Assembly: GCF_958298935.1 (NCBI RefSeq)
Contig: NC_084921.1
Location: 48,471,001-48,535,000 of the forward strand
Direction: 5' to 3'
DNA from: Phragmites australis
Taxonomy: Eukaryota > Streptophyta > Magnoliopsida > Poales > Poaceae
Length of the DNA stretch: 64,000 nt
The position numbers were made by a program, and so were the translations under genes. The stretch's first letter is position 1. Each line of letters opens with the position of its first letter. The notes under the pieces are model-generated. The model was given only the letters and a program-made list of their open reading frames with translations, did no database searches and had not been told where the DNA came from. Positions 1 through 10,929 of the stretch are shown piece by piece.

Positions 1-1390
1 GATTTCCAAACAGTTACACAGGGCAGCAGCATTGTCCCAGTCCTCTCTTGCAGGAGCATGCGGACCATATTTATCGGGATTGAGTAGAATAAGCCTTTGA
101 AAAACTCTTTTAAAGTGAAGAGCATCTGCTAGCATTAAGTAGGTTGAATTCCATCTAGTAGACACATCTAAAGAAAGGCCTCTTTCTGCTATTCCCATAT
201 CAGTAGCATGCTTAAAAAACAACTCCTCTTGCACAGGTGAGCTCTTGACAATAAGGACTAATGAACGAATGTTTGCAATAACAGCTGAAATTGTGCTCAC
301 ACCATCCCTAGCAATGAGGTTAATAATATGGGCAGCACATCGCACATGAAAGAACTTGCCACCACAATGTATAGAACCAATATTCTTAAGGGTAGAAATG
401 ATTGTGTCCACACAAACATCATTTGCAGCTGCATTATCTAAGGTTAATGCAAATAACTTATGATCAAGGTTCCATGAGGCCATGTTTTGCATAAATGCAG
501 CACTCAAATTAGCTCCCGTATGCCTTCCCTGAAGATGCATGAAGTTTATAATTCTTTTGTGTATCTTCCATTCATCATCAATGAAATGACAAGTAACACA
601 TAGGTACCCCTTATTCTGATTAGAAGTCCACACATCCATTGTGCAGCTGAACCGACAGTTAAGAGAGCTATAATAGTCATAAAGCTTGTTCTTCTCATTG
701 TAAAAAATATCCATTATCTTAGTCCTTGCAGTTTTGCGGCCCATTATTGGGAAATTTGGGTGCAAAGATCTAATAAAGTCATTTGTATACTCATGCTCGT
801 AATAATTGAATGGATACTCATGCATGATAATTGCTAGATAATATTTTTCGAGACTAGTTTCCTCATCATACTTCCCAACATCTGCATACGATTTTTTCAC
901 GCTAGATTTTGCTTTGTTTTCATCATGAAATGAATAGTAATAATTCCATAGACGTGTTGTACCCTGCTTGCTTGGGGCACAGAGAACATCATCACAATAG
1001 ATGCATGCTGCCATCAGCTTCTTGATAACCATGTCATCCACCTTTTCTTCAACAAAAATTTCAGTGTAATGCTGCCAAACCTTCGAAGTTTTCTTCTTTG
1101 GAGGTCTGACTTTGGTGGCTGAAGTTCTTCCTGTTGGAGACTCAGTATTAGTCTCAGCACCAATTGGAGTAGTATCCATAGCATCAGCCTCTATATCCCT
1201 CTCACTTGCATTCATATTGGCACTGTCATTTGGCTCCCTTCCAGTTACAGATGGCACTGTCCTCTGCAAGAAACAAATTTGATAATGAAAAGGCTGCATA
1301 GTGTTGTAGTGTACATGAGCAGCTAAAAATCATTCACATATATGGATGTACCTGCTTATTTCTCGATGACCTTGTGCTTTTTGAAACCAT
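1..1390 (-). CDS. hAT transposase (RICESLEEPER/Ac-like), 3' part beyond the window
   Basis: The minus strand encodes a DNA transposase of the hAT superfamily, which would cut and paste its own element in the nucleus. Exon 1 is 1390-1352 (13 codons). A GT-AG intron occupies 1351-1264, and exon 2 runs from 1263 off the window at base 1, still open, so about 434 residues are visible. After a basic PPKKKTSK stretch comes a BED-type finger, ACIYC...GTTRLW. Its usual His/Cys pair is replaced (NYYYSFH), so metal binding is doubtful. The RNase H-like core then follows: TMDVWTSNQ holds the first catalytic Asp, LDNAAANDV the second, FHVRCAAHIINLI is the conserved C/H block and STRWNSTYLML the Trp block. 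The catalytic Glu and the hATC dimerisation domain would lie outside the window. There is no stop or frameshift in the visible part, unlike most elements here. Family identity is secure; activity is not shown. Confidence 0.9.
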
Positions 1391-2254
1391 GGTTACTGTA
1401 CTGCCTCACTTGTCCTTTTGTAACTTTCAGGACCGTAATTTGGGAACAAAGCTTTTATATATAAACTAACAGAGTTTGGTAAATTGGCAATACAATATTC
1501 ATCACAAAACACCCCACGCATATGCTAGAAGGGATCATTTAAGGCTTAATCACACAATGCAAAAGCTGATTATAAATGCAGTCTTTCATGGGTACTGCAG
1601 TGTTGTTATTTATGAACACAAGAGCTTGGGAAATAAACTGTAGTGAAAGCTACAGAGGAGGGCTGCCGTGGGGGGAGTGCGCAGGAGGCCAGGAGGGGTG
1701 GCTGTGTTGCCATTGGAGCACAAATTGGAAGGGGGAAGCAGCAGCGTCACACCGTGGGAGTGGAGTCGCCGCCGTGGGAGGAGAGCGGCCGCAGGAGCAC
1801 ATGAGCAGCCGCAGGCCGCAGCGGAGGTGCCGTCGTGTTGCCGCCGGCGAGCGGGTAGGGTTAGGGTGTTGTACTGTTGTTGCCTATGGGGAATTTTGGA
1901 TGAGGAGAGAAGAGAATGAATGGGGAAAGTGGGCGGCTGCGATAGATAAGGCGCACCGTGTGCAGACGCGTGCGGGGGCAGGGGTTGATTTTGGCGCGAG
2001 ACGGAGGCGCGAGCGGAGCGGGGCGCGGCGCGCTGAAAAAAATTTGTCGGCTCCCTGTCGGATGCGGATAATATCCGATTTTACATCCGGATCTCACTAA
2101 AATTCGGATATCCGTATCCGAATCCGGATTTTCCAATCGAATTCGGATACATCTATTTCAGTATCCATATTAATACGGATACGAATACGAATATCCATAT
2201 TTACATTTTTAGCGGATACGGATTCGGATAATTCGGATTTCTTGCCATCCATTT
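1..2254 (-). mobile_element. hAT DNA transposon, terminal part with subterminal GGATA repeats
   Basis: The transposase gene reads leftwards, and the element end lies to its right. From about 2058 to 2240 the DNA is packed with GGATA/TATCC words in both orientations, such as 'cggatatccgtatccg'. These are typical hAT subterminal transposase-binding repeats. The end itself, 'cttgccatcc' at 2241-2250, is the reverse of the GGATGGCAAG terminal repeat seen in many plant hATs. Bases 1391-2057 between the gene start and the repeats include a GC-rich stretch (1660-2040) with no recognisable coding content. The other terminus and the 8-bp target duplication lie outside the window. Confidence 0.7.
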
Positions 2255-2351
2255 CCTGTTGCTGACAAAAAGAAATAGATTTTGCACGATCAAGATTCCT
2301 GTGGCATCCTTTGTTGCGTATTTCTTCAGTTCCTGCGAACAGAACGTTTTA

Positions 2352-2480
2352 GGGCCTGTTTGGTTGATGGCTATATTTTACCACACTTTTGTGCCACAAG
2401 TGTGGCGCGTCACGGTTTTTTTGCCGGACAAAACGCCCGCCACTTTTTTGGCCTGTAGGACATTCCAATACTCGGTTCCG
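2352..2480. repeat. Harbinger/Tourist-like terminal repeat, other end not found
   Basis: The sequence 'gggcctgtttggttgatgg' starts at 2352, directly after TTA (2349-2351), the target preferred by Tourist/PIF-Harbinger MITEs. I could not find a matching inverted end (CCAAACAGGCCC) downstream before 2785, so this is probably a truncated MITE. Bases 2480-2784 hold nothing else I recognise. Confidence 0.4.
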
Positions 2481-2784
2481 AGTAAACCTTCAAGTTTTGA
2501 TACTATCCTCGCCACATGGGTTTCTTTGTTTATCGCTCCTAGCAATCGATTCGACAAAAATCAGCTGATTTTGTTGGACATGCTATTTACACACTTGTCA
2601 TAATGTACGAAGAGCCAATTTATCGGTGTTATTGTGTAACTTCTGCACGTGGTAGATGTTTTGCCAAAGGGGCATCATTCAGTGGGACATGATGCTAATT
2701 GTACAAGGAAGCGGTACTGTGGAAGCCTGTGACGCCTCCTGGTCAGTTTGTTCGGTACAATAGTACAAGAAGCTTCTTGGTCAT

Positions 2785-2955
2785 TGTATGAGCGAATGAA
2801 AACTCATATTATTGATTTATAGGGTTTATATATTTATATATGATGAAAGCTATTGGAGATATATCATTTATCAATAGATAAAACTTTTGTTAGTTAATAG
2901 TGTAATTGATTGTATGGTTAAACATCTAAATTTAATAGAGGTGTTTATTTGTAAC
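2785..2955 (-). mobile_element. copia LTR fragment (left copy of the decayed outer element)
   Basis: The stretch starting TGTATGAGCGAATGAAAAC, followed by a 'ttattgattta-tagggt' block and 'aatagaggtgtttat', is homologous to 22388-22600 in the same orientation. The minus-strand copia pol remains lie between the two copies, so this is best read as the 3' LTR side and the other as the 5' LTR side. The copies are highly diverged. The far LTR border cannot be placed; AT-rich DNA to about 3240 may belong to it. Confidence 0.5.
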
Positions 2956-3244
2956 TATCTCTCTTAGATCAATTTGATTATTTGTATATCGTGTAAAAAC
3001 TTTTAAAATCATATGTAAAAAATTTAAGAAGAAATATAATATAGGGATTTTTTTTAATTTAGTGAAAAAATAAGAAGAAAATGATACATCATATATCAAT
3101 TATTGTCTCGTCATAAACCTATATGAGAAAACAAAGAAAAAACCAATAAATGAATTTAGAGAACAATCGGTGTGATTTGTGAATCAATACGTCTTTGATA
3201 CATCATTTAAAAACCCTGGCAAGGATATATATTATATATACACG

Positions 3245-3890
3245 GTGAGTTTATTCTACATCTAGGCGCAACAATGAACTACGTTGCGCCACCTTTATTT
3301 GCTGCATCCACCTTCGCACCATCCCAGTTATGACTAAGAAACTAGTCAGTTACGACGGCACATATAGTTGAGTTACAATCACATGATAAAAAGTGTATAA
3401 TTATGAGAAGCATTATAGTTTACTGCTGCGCCACCCCCAGTTATGATTAAGAAAATAGTCAGTTACGATAGCACAGATAGTTGAGCTACGATCACATGAC
3501 AAAAAGGTCAGTTACGATAGCACCTATACTGTTTTTTGATCGTAATTGAAGTGTGTGCAGAGGTGATCTAGTTACGATCACACTTACAACTAAGAAAATA
3601 GTCAGTTACAGCAGCACAAATAGTTGAGTTACGATCACATGATAAAATAGTCAGTTACGATAGCAACTACACTGCTTTTTGGATTGTAACTGGGGGTGTG
3701 CGCAGAGGTGACCCAGTTACGATCACATGACAAAAAATGCATAATTACGGCTAGATAAGGTACCTAGCTATGACCATATATATTTGTACTAACTAACCTA
3801 TCTTATGAGTCGCAACTATACTATTTTTTATTATAACTGCAGGGTGGCGCAATAATGAACTACAATACGTCTAGGCACACAATAGATATA
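3245..3890. repeat. MITE-like element built of AGTTACGAT repeats
   Basis: The ends form an imperfect inverted repeat: 'acatctaggcgcaacaatg' at left against 'gcaataatg...acgtctaggcac' at right, both flanking a GGTGGCGCAA word. The interior repeats units such as 'cagttacgatagcac' and 'gagttacgatcacatgac' about eight times, together with 'gtaactgggggtgtgcgcag'. There is no coding potential. The last word also occurs in the array at 7545-8006, which links the two. Confidence 0.55.
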
Positions 3891-4229
3891 TAAGTGTGTG
3901 TGAGTGAGAGGCTATTCTGCGCTTATGTGTGGAATAGATCTGCGTTGCGTGCTACCCGATCAACAGAGTCAACTTCTTCCCCTTGTGCATCCTAGCTTCA
4001 AACATGCACAAAATAAAGGAGCCAACCAACCAGCTTGTGTGTTACCCATCATTCTACCCACATGGCTTGTACGCAAGAGATATTTTGTTGGTTTTAATCA
4101 TTAAAATGCAATATCTCTAAAACCACATATCCAATTTTTGATCTATTTGAAGCATATTGTTGGAAAAAATATGCTTAACAAAATGAGATCTATGAAGTCT
4201 ATATTTTGATGAAGTTTTAGGATCATAAA

Positions 4230-4640
4230 GGAGTTACGTTCATATAGTTATAACATGGTAAACACTCTAGTTACAATATGGTGAATATTACAGTTACAAC
4301 ATGGTGAACTGTAGTGTTGAGTGTCGACTAGTTACAACAAGGTAGGCACTCTAGTTATAATATGGTGAACACTGCAGTTACAATATGATAGACACTCTAG
4401 GTACAACATGATGAACATTGCAATTATAACATAGTGAACTGCAGTGTTGAGTGTCGACTAGTTACAATAAGTTAGACACTCTAGATACAATATGGTGAAC
4501 ACTATAGTTATAACATGGTAGACAATCTAGTTATAACATGCTGAACAATATAATTACAACATCGCCGATTGCAATCAATCAGCTTGGACGTGTTAGTTAA
4601 ATTGTAACATTGTCGATTGCAACATGCTGAACCTATTTGC
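4230..4640. repeat. Tandem array of roughly 24-bp GTTACAAYATGG units
   Basis: Units of the form 'ctagttacaatatggtgaa' recur every 23-25 bp for about 400 bp, alternating 'gacactctag' and 'gaacactgcag' linkers. A higher-order repeat is visible: 'gtgttgagtgtcgactagt' occurs near 4315 and again near 4446. The array abuts the RNase H end of the copia relic. Bases 3891-4229 hold only a 66-codon ORF that I do not support as a gene. Confidence 0.7.
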
Positions 4641-5471
4641 ATCCGAGCAACACAAGCAATATTATTTTTGTAGATAATAGTTGATGATTCAATGGAACCA
4701 ATACCACTTTTGTATCCTGTTGATCATTCTACGAAGCCATACATAAGTCTGTGATGTTTTAGAATGTTAGGTAGAAGTAGCCATTGGAATCTGTTTTAAT
4801 AATTCCCATGAGAAGACTATACTATCATGAAATTAGTCTATAATATGATGTTATAGGATCATATAACTAGTATTTAGATATCCTGTTAAGGTTATATCTT
4901 GATTTTTCTAACAAAATAAACTAAGATCTATGGCACTATAAAGATATCTGAGGATATCCTCTTTGACTCCCGCCTAATGGCGTTGTTGGAGCTATGCTAT
5001 TTTGATATAGCAAGTTATCTACAAATGTAATATCCGACCTGTTGTGAGCAAGATGCATAAGTGCTTTGATGGCACTAACATATAGACCTTCAGTTCAATA
5101 TCGTCAATCCACAGTATGAATAGATCCTAATTCATATTTAGAGATTGAATGATCGTAATTATTTTGATGGATATGATTGTCCAATATTATTTGGATATTG
5201 ATGGACTGATGGATAAATATTCATGAAGGAATATACTCAAGTTGTAGACTTAAGCGAAATTTGGTTTTACCCAAATCATTCATCTCAAATTCCATCTTAA
5301 GATGATTACACGATTTCGTATGTGGTTTGAGATGATACAAAATCCAATTGGAATTTTATTATGAACACATTTATACAATCATCATATTTGGAGTAACCCT
5401 TTTATAGAAGGAACCCATTTAGTCAGTTATACTATAAACAACGTAACTGTTTGAAGTCATAGAGTGACTTA

Positions 5472-5527
5472 AGGTTTATACAATATATATACATACATAT
5501 ATACATACATATATATATATATATATT
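5472..5527. repeat. TA/TACA microsatellite at the left edge of copia copy A
   Basis: A run of 'tatatatacatacatatata' follows 'aaggtttata'. The same AAGGTTTA word followed by TA-rich DNA occurs at the A/B (6446-6494) and B/C (7496-7545) boundaries, so it marks the junctions of the triplicated block. Confidence 0.75.
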
Positions 5528-6446
5528 AAATATAGAAATATACTTTTCATACATACCATATGGTATGTAGCATCATAATTGATAACAGGTCTCTGCATGA
5601 GCCCTTATGCTACAAGTCTTGCTATTTCACTACCTTATGGAATATAAATCCATTTTTCTTCCGTAGAGAAGACATTATGTTGTTGAGCGAAAACAATTCT
5701 TCTTAAATACCACCTTTGGATTGACCAATTTGAGTGCTGAAACACTCCGCCTAGGAGTTTTGGACTGGATCCATGTTGAGGTGTAAGACAATTTTGAAGA
5801 GAAATATATATTTATAATTTGTAGTCTTTGCATTGATTGATTCTATGGAATCAATATAGCTTATGAAAGTATTATCCTGTTTAACTACGTGTATTTCCCA
5901 AAATAATGGAGTTACATGTTCCAATAACCCAGCGCCTGAATTTGTGTATACATTTGTGCTGGGCTTTTGGATGTTGAACAACCATAGAATTTAGATAGTG
6001 AATATCTATAAGATATCTATCAACTTGGTGTTGATTTGCATTTACTGTCTTAGAGAATGTTCCCCTTTGTTTCCCAGAATGCTTGCCAAAAGTTGTATCC
6101 CTTGTGACCATACTTCTCCCTCACTTATTTTGATTTGGGAGTTGAGTGATTTTGTTTGTTACCTCCACTCTTTATGGCACATTAATAGGAGAAATCAGAT
6201 TTGATGACATCTTTATGACGAGTACACGCATCTGACAGATTATTTGTAATATGTTACAAATATAAGATAGTCTGAATAAGGATTTAGATCTATGGTATGT
6301 AGATATAAGGATTAAATGTGAACATGTGTTACACTCTCTTCTGATTTCTGGTATTCTTTGTGGTATTAATCTCCCCATAATACCGAAAATTGTGTATAAA
6401 ATGTTATGAGTATACGGGCAATGAATAAATCCCTTGTGATGAAAAG
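5528..6446 (-). repeat. Copia pol triplication, copy A
   Basis: First of three direct copies of a segment covering the copia linker and the start of RT. All copies share the 18-bp palindrome ACATACCATATGGTATGT near their left end (5551 here) and 'gggcaatgaataa-tccctt' at the right end. Open stretches such as 5751-5981 and 6172-6504 on the minus strand are fragments of the dead polyprotein, not genes. Confidence 0.8.
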
Positions 6447-6448
6447 GT

Positions 6449-6491
<43 letters not shown>

Positions 6492-6494
6492 TAG
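6446..6494. repeat. (TTA)n(TA)n microsatellite
   Basis: About ten TTA/ATT triplets are followed by about nine TA dinucleotides, exactly between copia copies A and B. Confidence 0.9.
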
Positions 6495-6496
6495 TG

Positions 6497-7500
6497 ATTT
6501 GCATTTATATTCAGAATACGAAGTCCATTAGGGACTTATATGTCCAAATCTATCTAATTTATTTGATTTGCCAATGATATTGAATATGGAAATATAATTT
6601 TCATACATACCATATGGTATGTAGCATCATAATTGATAACAGGTCTCTGCGTGAGCCCTTATGCTACAAGCTTTGCTATTTCACCACCTTATGTAATAAA
6701 ATTATTTTTTTCTTCTGTAGAGAAGACATTGTGTTGTTGGGAAAAAATAATTCTCCTTAATTATCACATTTGGTTTGACCAATTTGAGTGCTAAAATACT
6801 ATGCCTAGGACTTTTGGTCTGGATCCATGTTGAAGGTGTAAGGCAATTTTGAAGATAAATATATGCCGATAATTTGTAGTCTTTGTATTGATTGATTCTA
6901 TGGAATCAATATAGTTTATAAAAGTATTATCCTATTTAACTTCGTGTATTTTCCAAAATAATAGAGTTGCCTGTTCCAATAACCCAGCGTCTGAATTTGT
7001 GTATACATTTGTGCTAGGCTTTTAGATGTTGAACATCCATAGGATTTAGATAGTGAATATCCATAAGTTATCTATCTACTTGATGTCGATTTGCATTTAC
7101 TGTCTTAGAGGATGTTCCCCCCGTTTCAAAGAATACTTACAAGAAGTTATATCCCTTGTGACCATACTTCTCCCCTTCTTATTTTGATTTAGGAGTTGAG
7201 TGATTTTGTTTGGTACCTCCACTCTTTATAGCACATTAATAACAGATACTGAATTTGATGACATCTTTATGACGAGTAAACGAATCTGACAGATTATTTG
7301 TAATATGTTACAAATATAAGATATTCTGAATAAGGATTTAGGTCTATGATATGTGGATATAAGGATTGAATGTGAACGTGTGTCACATTCTCTTCTAATT
7401 CCTGGCATTCTTTATGGTATCAATCTTCCCCTAATACCGAGAATTGTCCATAAATGTTATGAGCATATGAGCAATGAATATGTCTCTTGTGACGAAAAGG
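6497..7500 (-). repeat. Copia pol triplication, copy B
   Basis: Second direct copy. The palindrome lies at 6603, 1052 bp from that of copy A. It extends slightly further into RT than copy A (minus-strand YSISLANQIN, then a region equivalent to the LDMRLMDVV block), so the left ends of the copies differ while the right ends agree. Confidence 0.8.
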
Positions 7501-7544
7501 TTTACAATATATATAAATAATGTATGTATATTCTGCAGGTATGC

Positions 7545-8006
7545 TTACTATAGTTTATGTCTGCGTACACCCCACAAGTTGTAACTCACAATGTTTTGGA
7601 TTGTAACTCATAGTGTTTCGGGTTGTAACTGGGGGATGTGCGCAGTGCGAATAACAAGTTGTAACTCACAATGTTAGCTTCTTGTGTTGCAATTATGCAT
7701 TTATAGATGTGAAGTTGTAACTGGTCTACCTAACAAGTTGTAACTCACAGTGTTTTGAGTTGTAACTGGGGGATGTGCACAGTACGAATAACAAGTTGTA
7801 ACTCACAGTGTTAGCTTCTCGTGTTGCAATTATGCATTTCTGGATGTGAAGTTATAACTGGTCTACCTAACAAGTTGTAACTCACTGTGTTAGCTTCTCG
7901 TGTTACAATTATGCATTTCTAGATGTGAAGTTGTAACTGGTCTACCTAACAAATTGTAACTCACAGTGCTTCGAGTTATAACTGGGGGATGTACGCAGTG
8001 CAAATA
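7545..8006. repeat. MITE-like insertion made of GTTGTAACTC tandem repeats
   Basis: The ends are inverted relative to each other: 'ctgcgtacaccccacaagtt' at left, and the complement of 'gggggatgtacgcag' at right. Inside, a unit of roughly 90 bp ('aacaagttgtaactcac...', 'gcaattatgcatttc', 'gaagttgtaactggtctacc') repeats about four times. It separates copia copies B and C and contains the GTAACTGGGGGATGTGCGCAG-type word found in the 3245-3890 element. Confidence 0.65.
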
Positions 8007-8970
8007 GCACTATATTGAATATGAAGTCCAATCTAATTTATTTGATTTGCTAATGATATTAAATATGAAAATATAATATTCATACATACCATATGGTATG
8101 TAGTATTATAATTGATAACAAGTCTCTGCGTGAGCCCTTATGCTACAAGCCTTGATATCTCACCACCTTATGGAATTAAAATCCATTTTTCTTCCATAGA
8201 GAAGACATTGTGTTGTTGAGCGAAAATAATTCTCCTTAATTACCACCTTTGGTTTGACCAATTTGAGTTATGAAACACTCTGCCTAGGACTTTTGGTCTG
8301 CATCCATGTTGAAGGTGTAAGGCAATTTTGAAGAGAAATATATGTCAACAATTTATAGTCTTTGTATTGATTGATTCTATAGAATCAATATAGTTTATGG
8401 AAGTATTATCCTGTTTAACTCCATGTATTTTTCAAAATAATAGAGTTACCTGTTAACCCAGCGCCTTAATTTGTGTATACATTTGTGCTGGGCTTTTGGA
8501 TGTTGAACATCCATAGGATTTAGATAGTGAATATTCATAAGTTATTCATCAACTTGATGTTGATTTGTATTTACTGTCTTAGAGGATGTTCCCCCTGTTT
8601 CTATGAATACTTGCAAGAAGTTGTATCCCTTGTGACCATACTTCTCACCCTCTTATATTAATTTGGGAGTTGAGTGATTTTGTTTGGTACCTCCACTCTT
8701 TATGTCATATTGATAACAAAAATTGGATTTGATGATATCTTTATGATGAGTAAACGCATTTGACAGATTATTTGTAATATATTACAAATATAAGATGTTG
8801 TAAACAAGAGTTTAGATCTATGGTACTTGGATATAAGGATTGAATGTGAACATGCGTTACACTCTCTTCTGATTCCTGCATTCTTTGTAGTATTAATCTC
8901 CCTCTAATACCGAGAATTGTCCATAAAATATTATGAGCATACGGGCAATGAATAAGTCCCTTGTGAGGGA
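8007..8970 (-). repeat. Copia pol triplication, copy C (continuous with integrase)
   Basis: Third copy, with its palindrome at 8083. Unlike A and B, its right end runs on into the integrase part of the relic (8970-9760), so C is the original locus and A and B are derived. The minus strand reads NNLSNAFTHHKDIIKS and RPVINYDATY with stops between. Confidence 0.8.
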
Positions 8971-10071
8971 CTCGATGTATTATATGATTGACGTATGATT
9001 ATACCTCATATGGATCCCTAATACCTTTTGATGTATGCTGTATGGTGGTGATATCGATATGTGCAGAACGTAACCGATTCCTAGATGGAAAATACTTGGC
9101 TGAGGCCAAATTTTCATGTACTAACTGCAATAGAGGGAGGCGTATGATTGCAGTTGGGTGAATTTAGATTCATTATGAAGTGTGTAAGTTCGCTTGTCGC
9201 CAAGAAGATGTTGGGAAATTACAATTCTAAGGTTGGTCATGCAAATGATTTGATTCTCTTGATGAGATATTCAGCTATACCATTATTAATATAGATATAA
9301 AATACTTGATGCTGGAGCACCCAAACCAAAACATTCCATGTGAATGGATTTAACCATGCGTCTAGGATAATTTGCTCCAATTTTAAATATTTGAGTAATG
9401 AATTTGGTATAAGTGTGGCGCCTTATGTATAAGCACACATGTGTGACTATTTTGTTGATGCATCAATCAGCATTGTAGAGTACTTAGATGGTCTATAAAA
9501 TCGTTGAATAGAGCCACACATATGTTCTTGAATGCATTTAAGAAATTAGGTGACGCATTATAAATTTTAATGCAAGAGGGTCGTAAAATTAAATTCCCTG
9601 TGACATATACGATGCACACAAATATGAAGATTTTGGAAATTTATGTTGTGGCCAATATAATTATTAATAATTTTTCTCATCATCTCTAAGGTAGAATAAC
9701 AAAGGCAATCATGCCAAATCTTGATTTGATCCAGATTGAAAATTTATTTTATATGCAATATATGGTACATGAATTATGTATGTGTGATACATTCCATATA
9801 TAATGAAGAAGTTTTATGATATACTTGGTTTTCATACTGTTGAACTAGGTTGAGAGCAGATTTTTATCATAGATCTTAGTATTTGCTTTCGATATTGAAA
9901 CCATACATACAGATATATTGAAAACAGAATAGGTTATAAGTTTAACTTGGTTACGTGGGTATCCACGATTAGCATTGGAGTACTGTCGGTGTATTTAGAA
10001 CCAGGGGTCCCTAAGTCCCGAGGCCAAACCGGCCGCCCACCACATATCACCACCCTGCAAGGTAAAAGCAG

Positions 10072-10437
10072 AGACTCGGGAGAGGGTGCTCGGGGCTGCG
10101 CGTGGCAGCCCCCGAGGACTCGGTGCCCCGAAGGTCCCTCTAAAGTGCTCGGGAGAGGGTGCTCGGGGCTGCACGTGGCAGCCCGCGAGGACTCGGTGCC
10201 CCGAAGGTCTCACTCAAGTACTCGGGAGAGGGTGCTCGGGGCTGCGCGTGGCAGCCCCCGAGGACTCGGTGCCCCGAAGGTCCCTCTAAAGTGCTCGGGA
10301 GAGGGTGCTCGGGGCTGCACGTGGCAGCCCGCGAGGACTCGGTGCCCCGAAGGTCCCCCCAAGATGCTCGGGAAATAGTGCTCGGGGCTGCACGTGGCAG
10401 CCCCCGGGGACTCGGTCCCCAGAAGGTTCGCGCAAGA
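10072..10437. repeat. Five 73-bp tandem repeats in the LTR U3
   Basis: The unit starts CTCGGGAGAGGGTGCTCGGG and includes 'gaggactcggtgccccgaag'. Copies begin near 10075, 10147, 10220, 10293 and 10365; the fifth is diverged. The identical array is in the other LTR at 14220-14585. Being upstream of the TATA box, it may act as a promoter-proximal repeat. Confidence 0.9.
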
Positions 10438-10922
10438 TCGTTCAAAGACTCAAAGGGCCCCGTCGCCAGAGTGTCATCCAGTCAAGGGCCCGATGCCGCA
10501 TTTAATAGGCGCGCGTGGCCTGGCATTCTGACATCCTGACATTCTCGGCTGCCCACGCCCCAGTGTCAGACCCGGCCATGCCCTGGCTGGGGGGCGTGGG
10601 TTCATTAAATGCACGGGTCCCGTCCCGTTTCCACTTGCGCACCTCGGGATAACGTTACCAGAATCGAAGCACTCGGCCTGCCACCCTGCCCTGGCAGGAG
10701 AACAAGACAGAGTGGGCGCACCGGGCACCTCTGAGGCTGTCCGGTGGGCCTTTTTTTTTGTGGCACCCCGAAGCTTCCGCAGCGGCTAGTGGTCGAATGC
10801 GCGCCGCCTTCCTCCACCGCCCCTGTCACTTCGCCAAAATGAGATGATTAGGCCTTTCTCCGTGGCACCTGGGCATTGGCATCCCCTCTTTCCCATTCAG
10901 GATATGTCGAGGTCGGCGCATC

Positions 10923-10929
10923 TATAAAA
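10923..10929 (+). promoter_or_regulatory. LTR TATA box
   Basis: TATAAAA lies in the context 'gcgcatctataaaaggaaag', followed about 30 bp on by a purine-rich leader. The same site is at 15071-15077 in the 3' LTR. Confidence 0.7.

Larger units (their letters stand above)
4640..9760 (-). pseudogene. Decayed copia (Ty1/copia) pol, partly triplicated
   Basis: Read on the minus strand from right to left, fragments of a copia polyprotein appear in proper order despite many stops and frameshifts. They are the GAG-pre-integrase region (IWHDCLCYSTLEMMRKII, about 9735), a CASYMSQG/ILRPSC block (about 9590) and the integrase core. The core contains MLIDASTK (first Asp, about 9465), NNGIAEYLIKRI (catalytic Glu region, about 9285) and LQLVHEN (about 9130). 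Next come YIESLTRDLFIAR (about 8965), NNLSNAFTHHKD in the linker, the start of reverse transcriptase (ARLVA, RPVINYDATY, then YLISLA), EFEMNDLGKTKFRLSLQLEY (about 5290) and the RNase H side SAIKALMHLAHNRSDITF (about 5060) with VWLRRMINRI (about 4730). Order and spacing fit a single old element. The linker-to-RT part is present three times (separate entries). Not functional. The lineage within copia was not assigned. Confidence 0.85.

Noticed and set aside
9947..10539. Repetitive ORFs in both LTR copies (for example 10140-10445 and 14288-14611)
   Set aside because: Translations of the 73-bp repeat in several frames and on both strands; no start context or domain.
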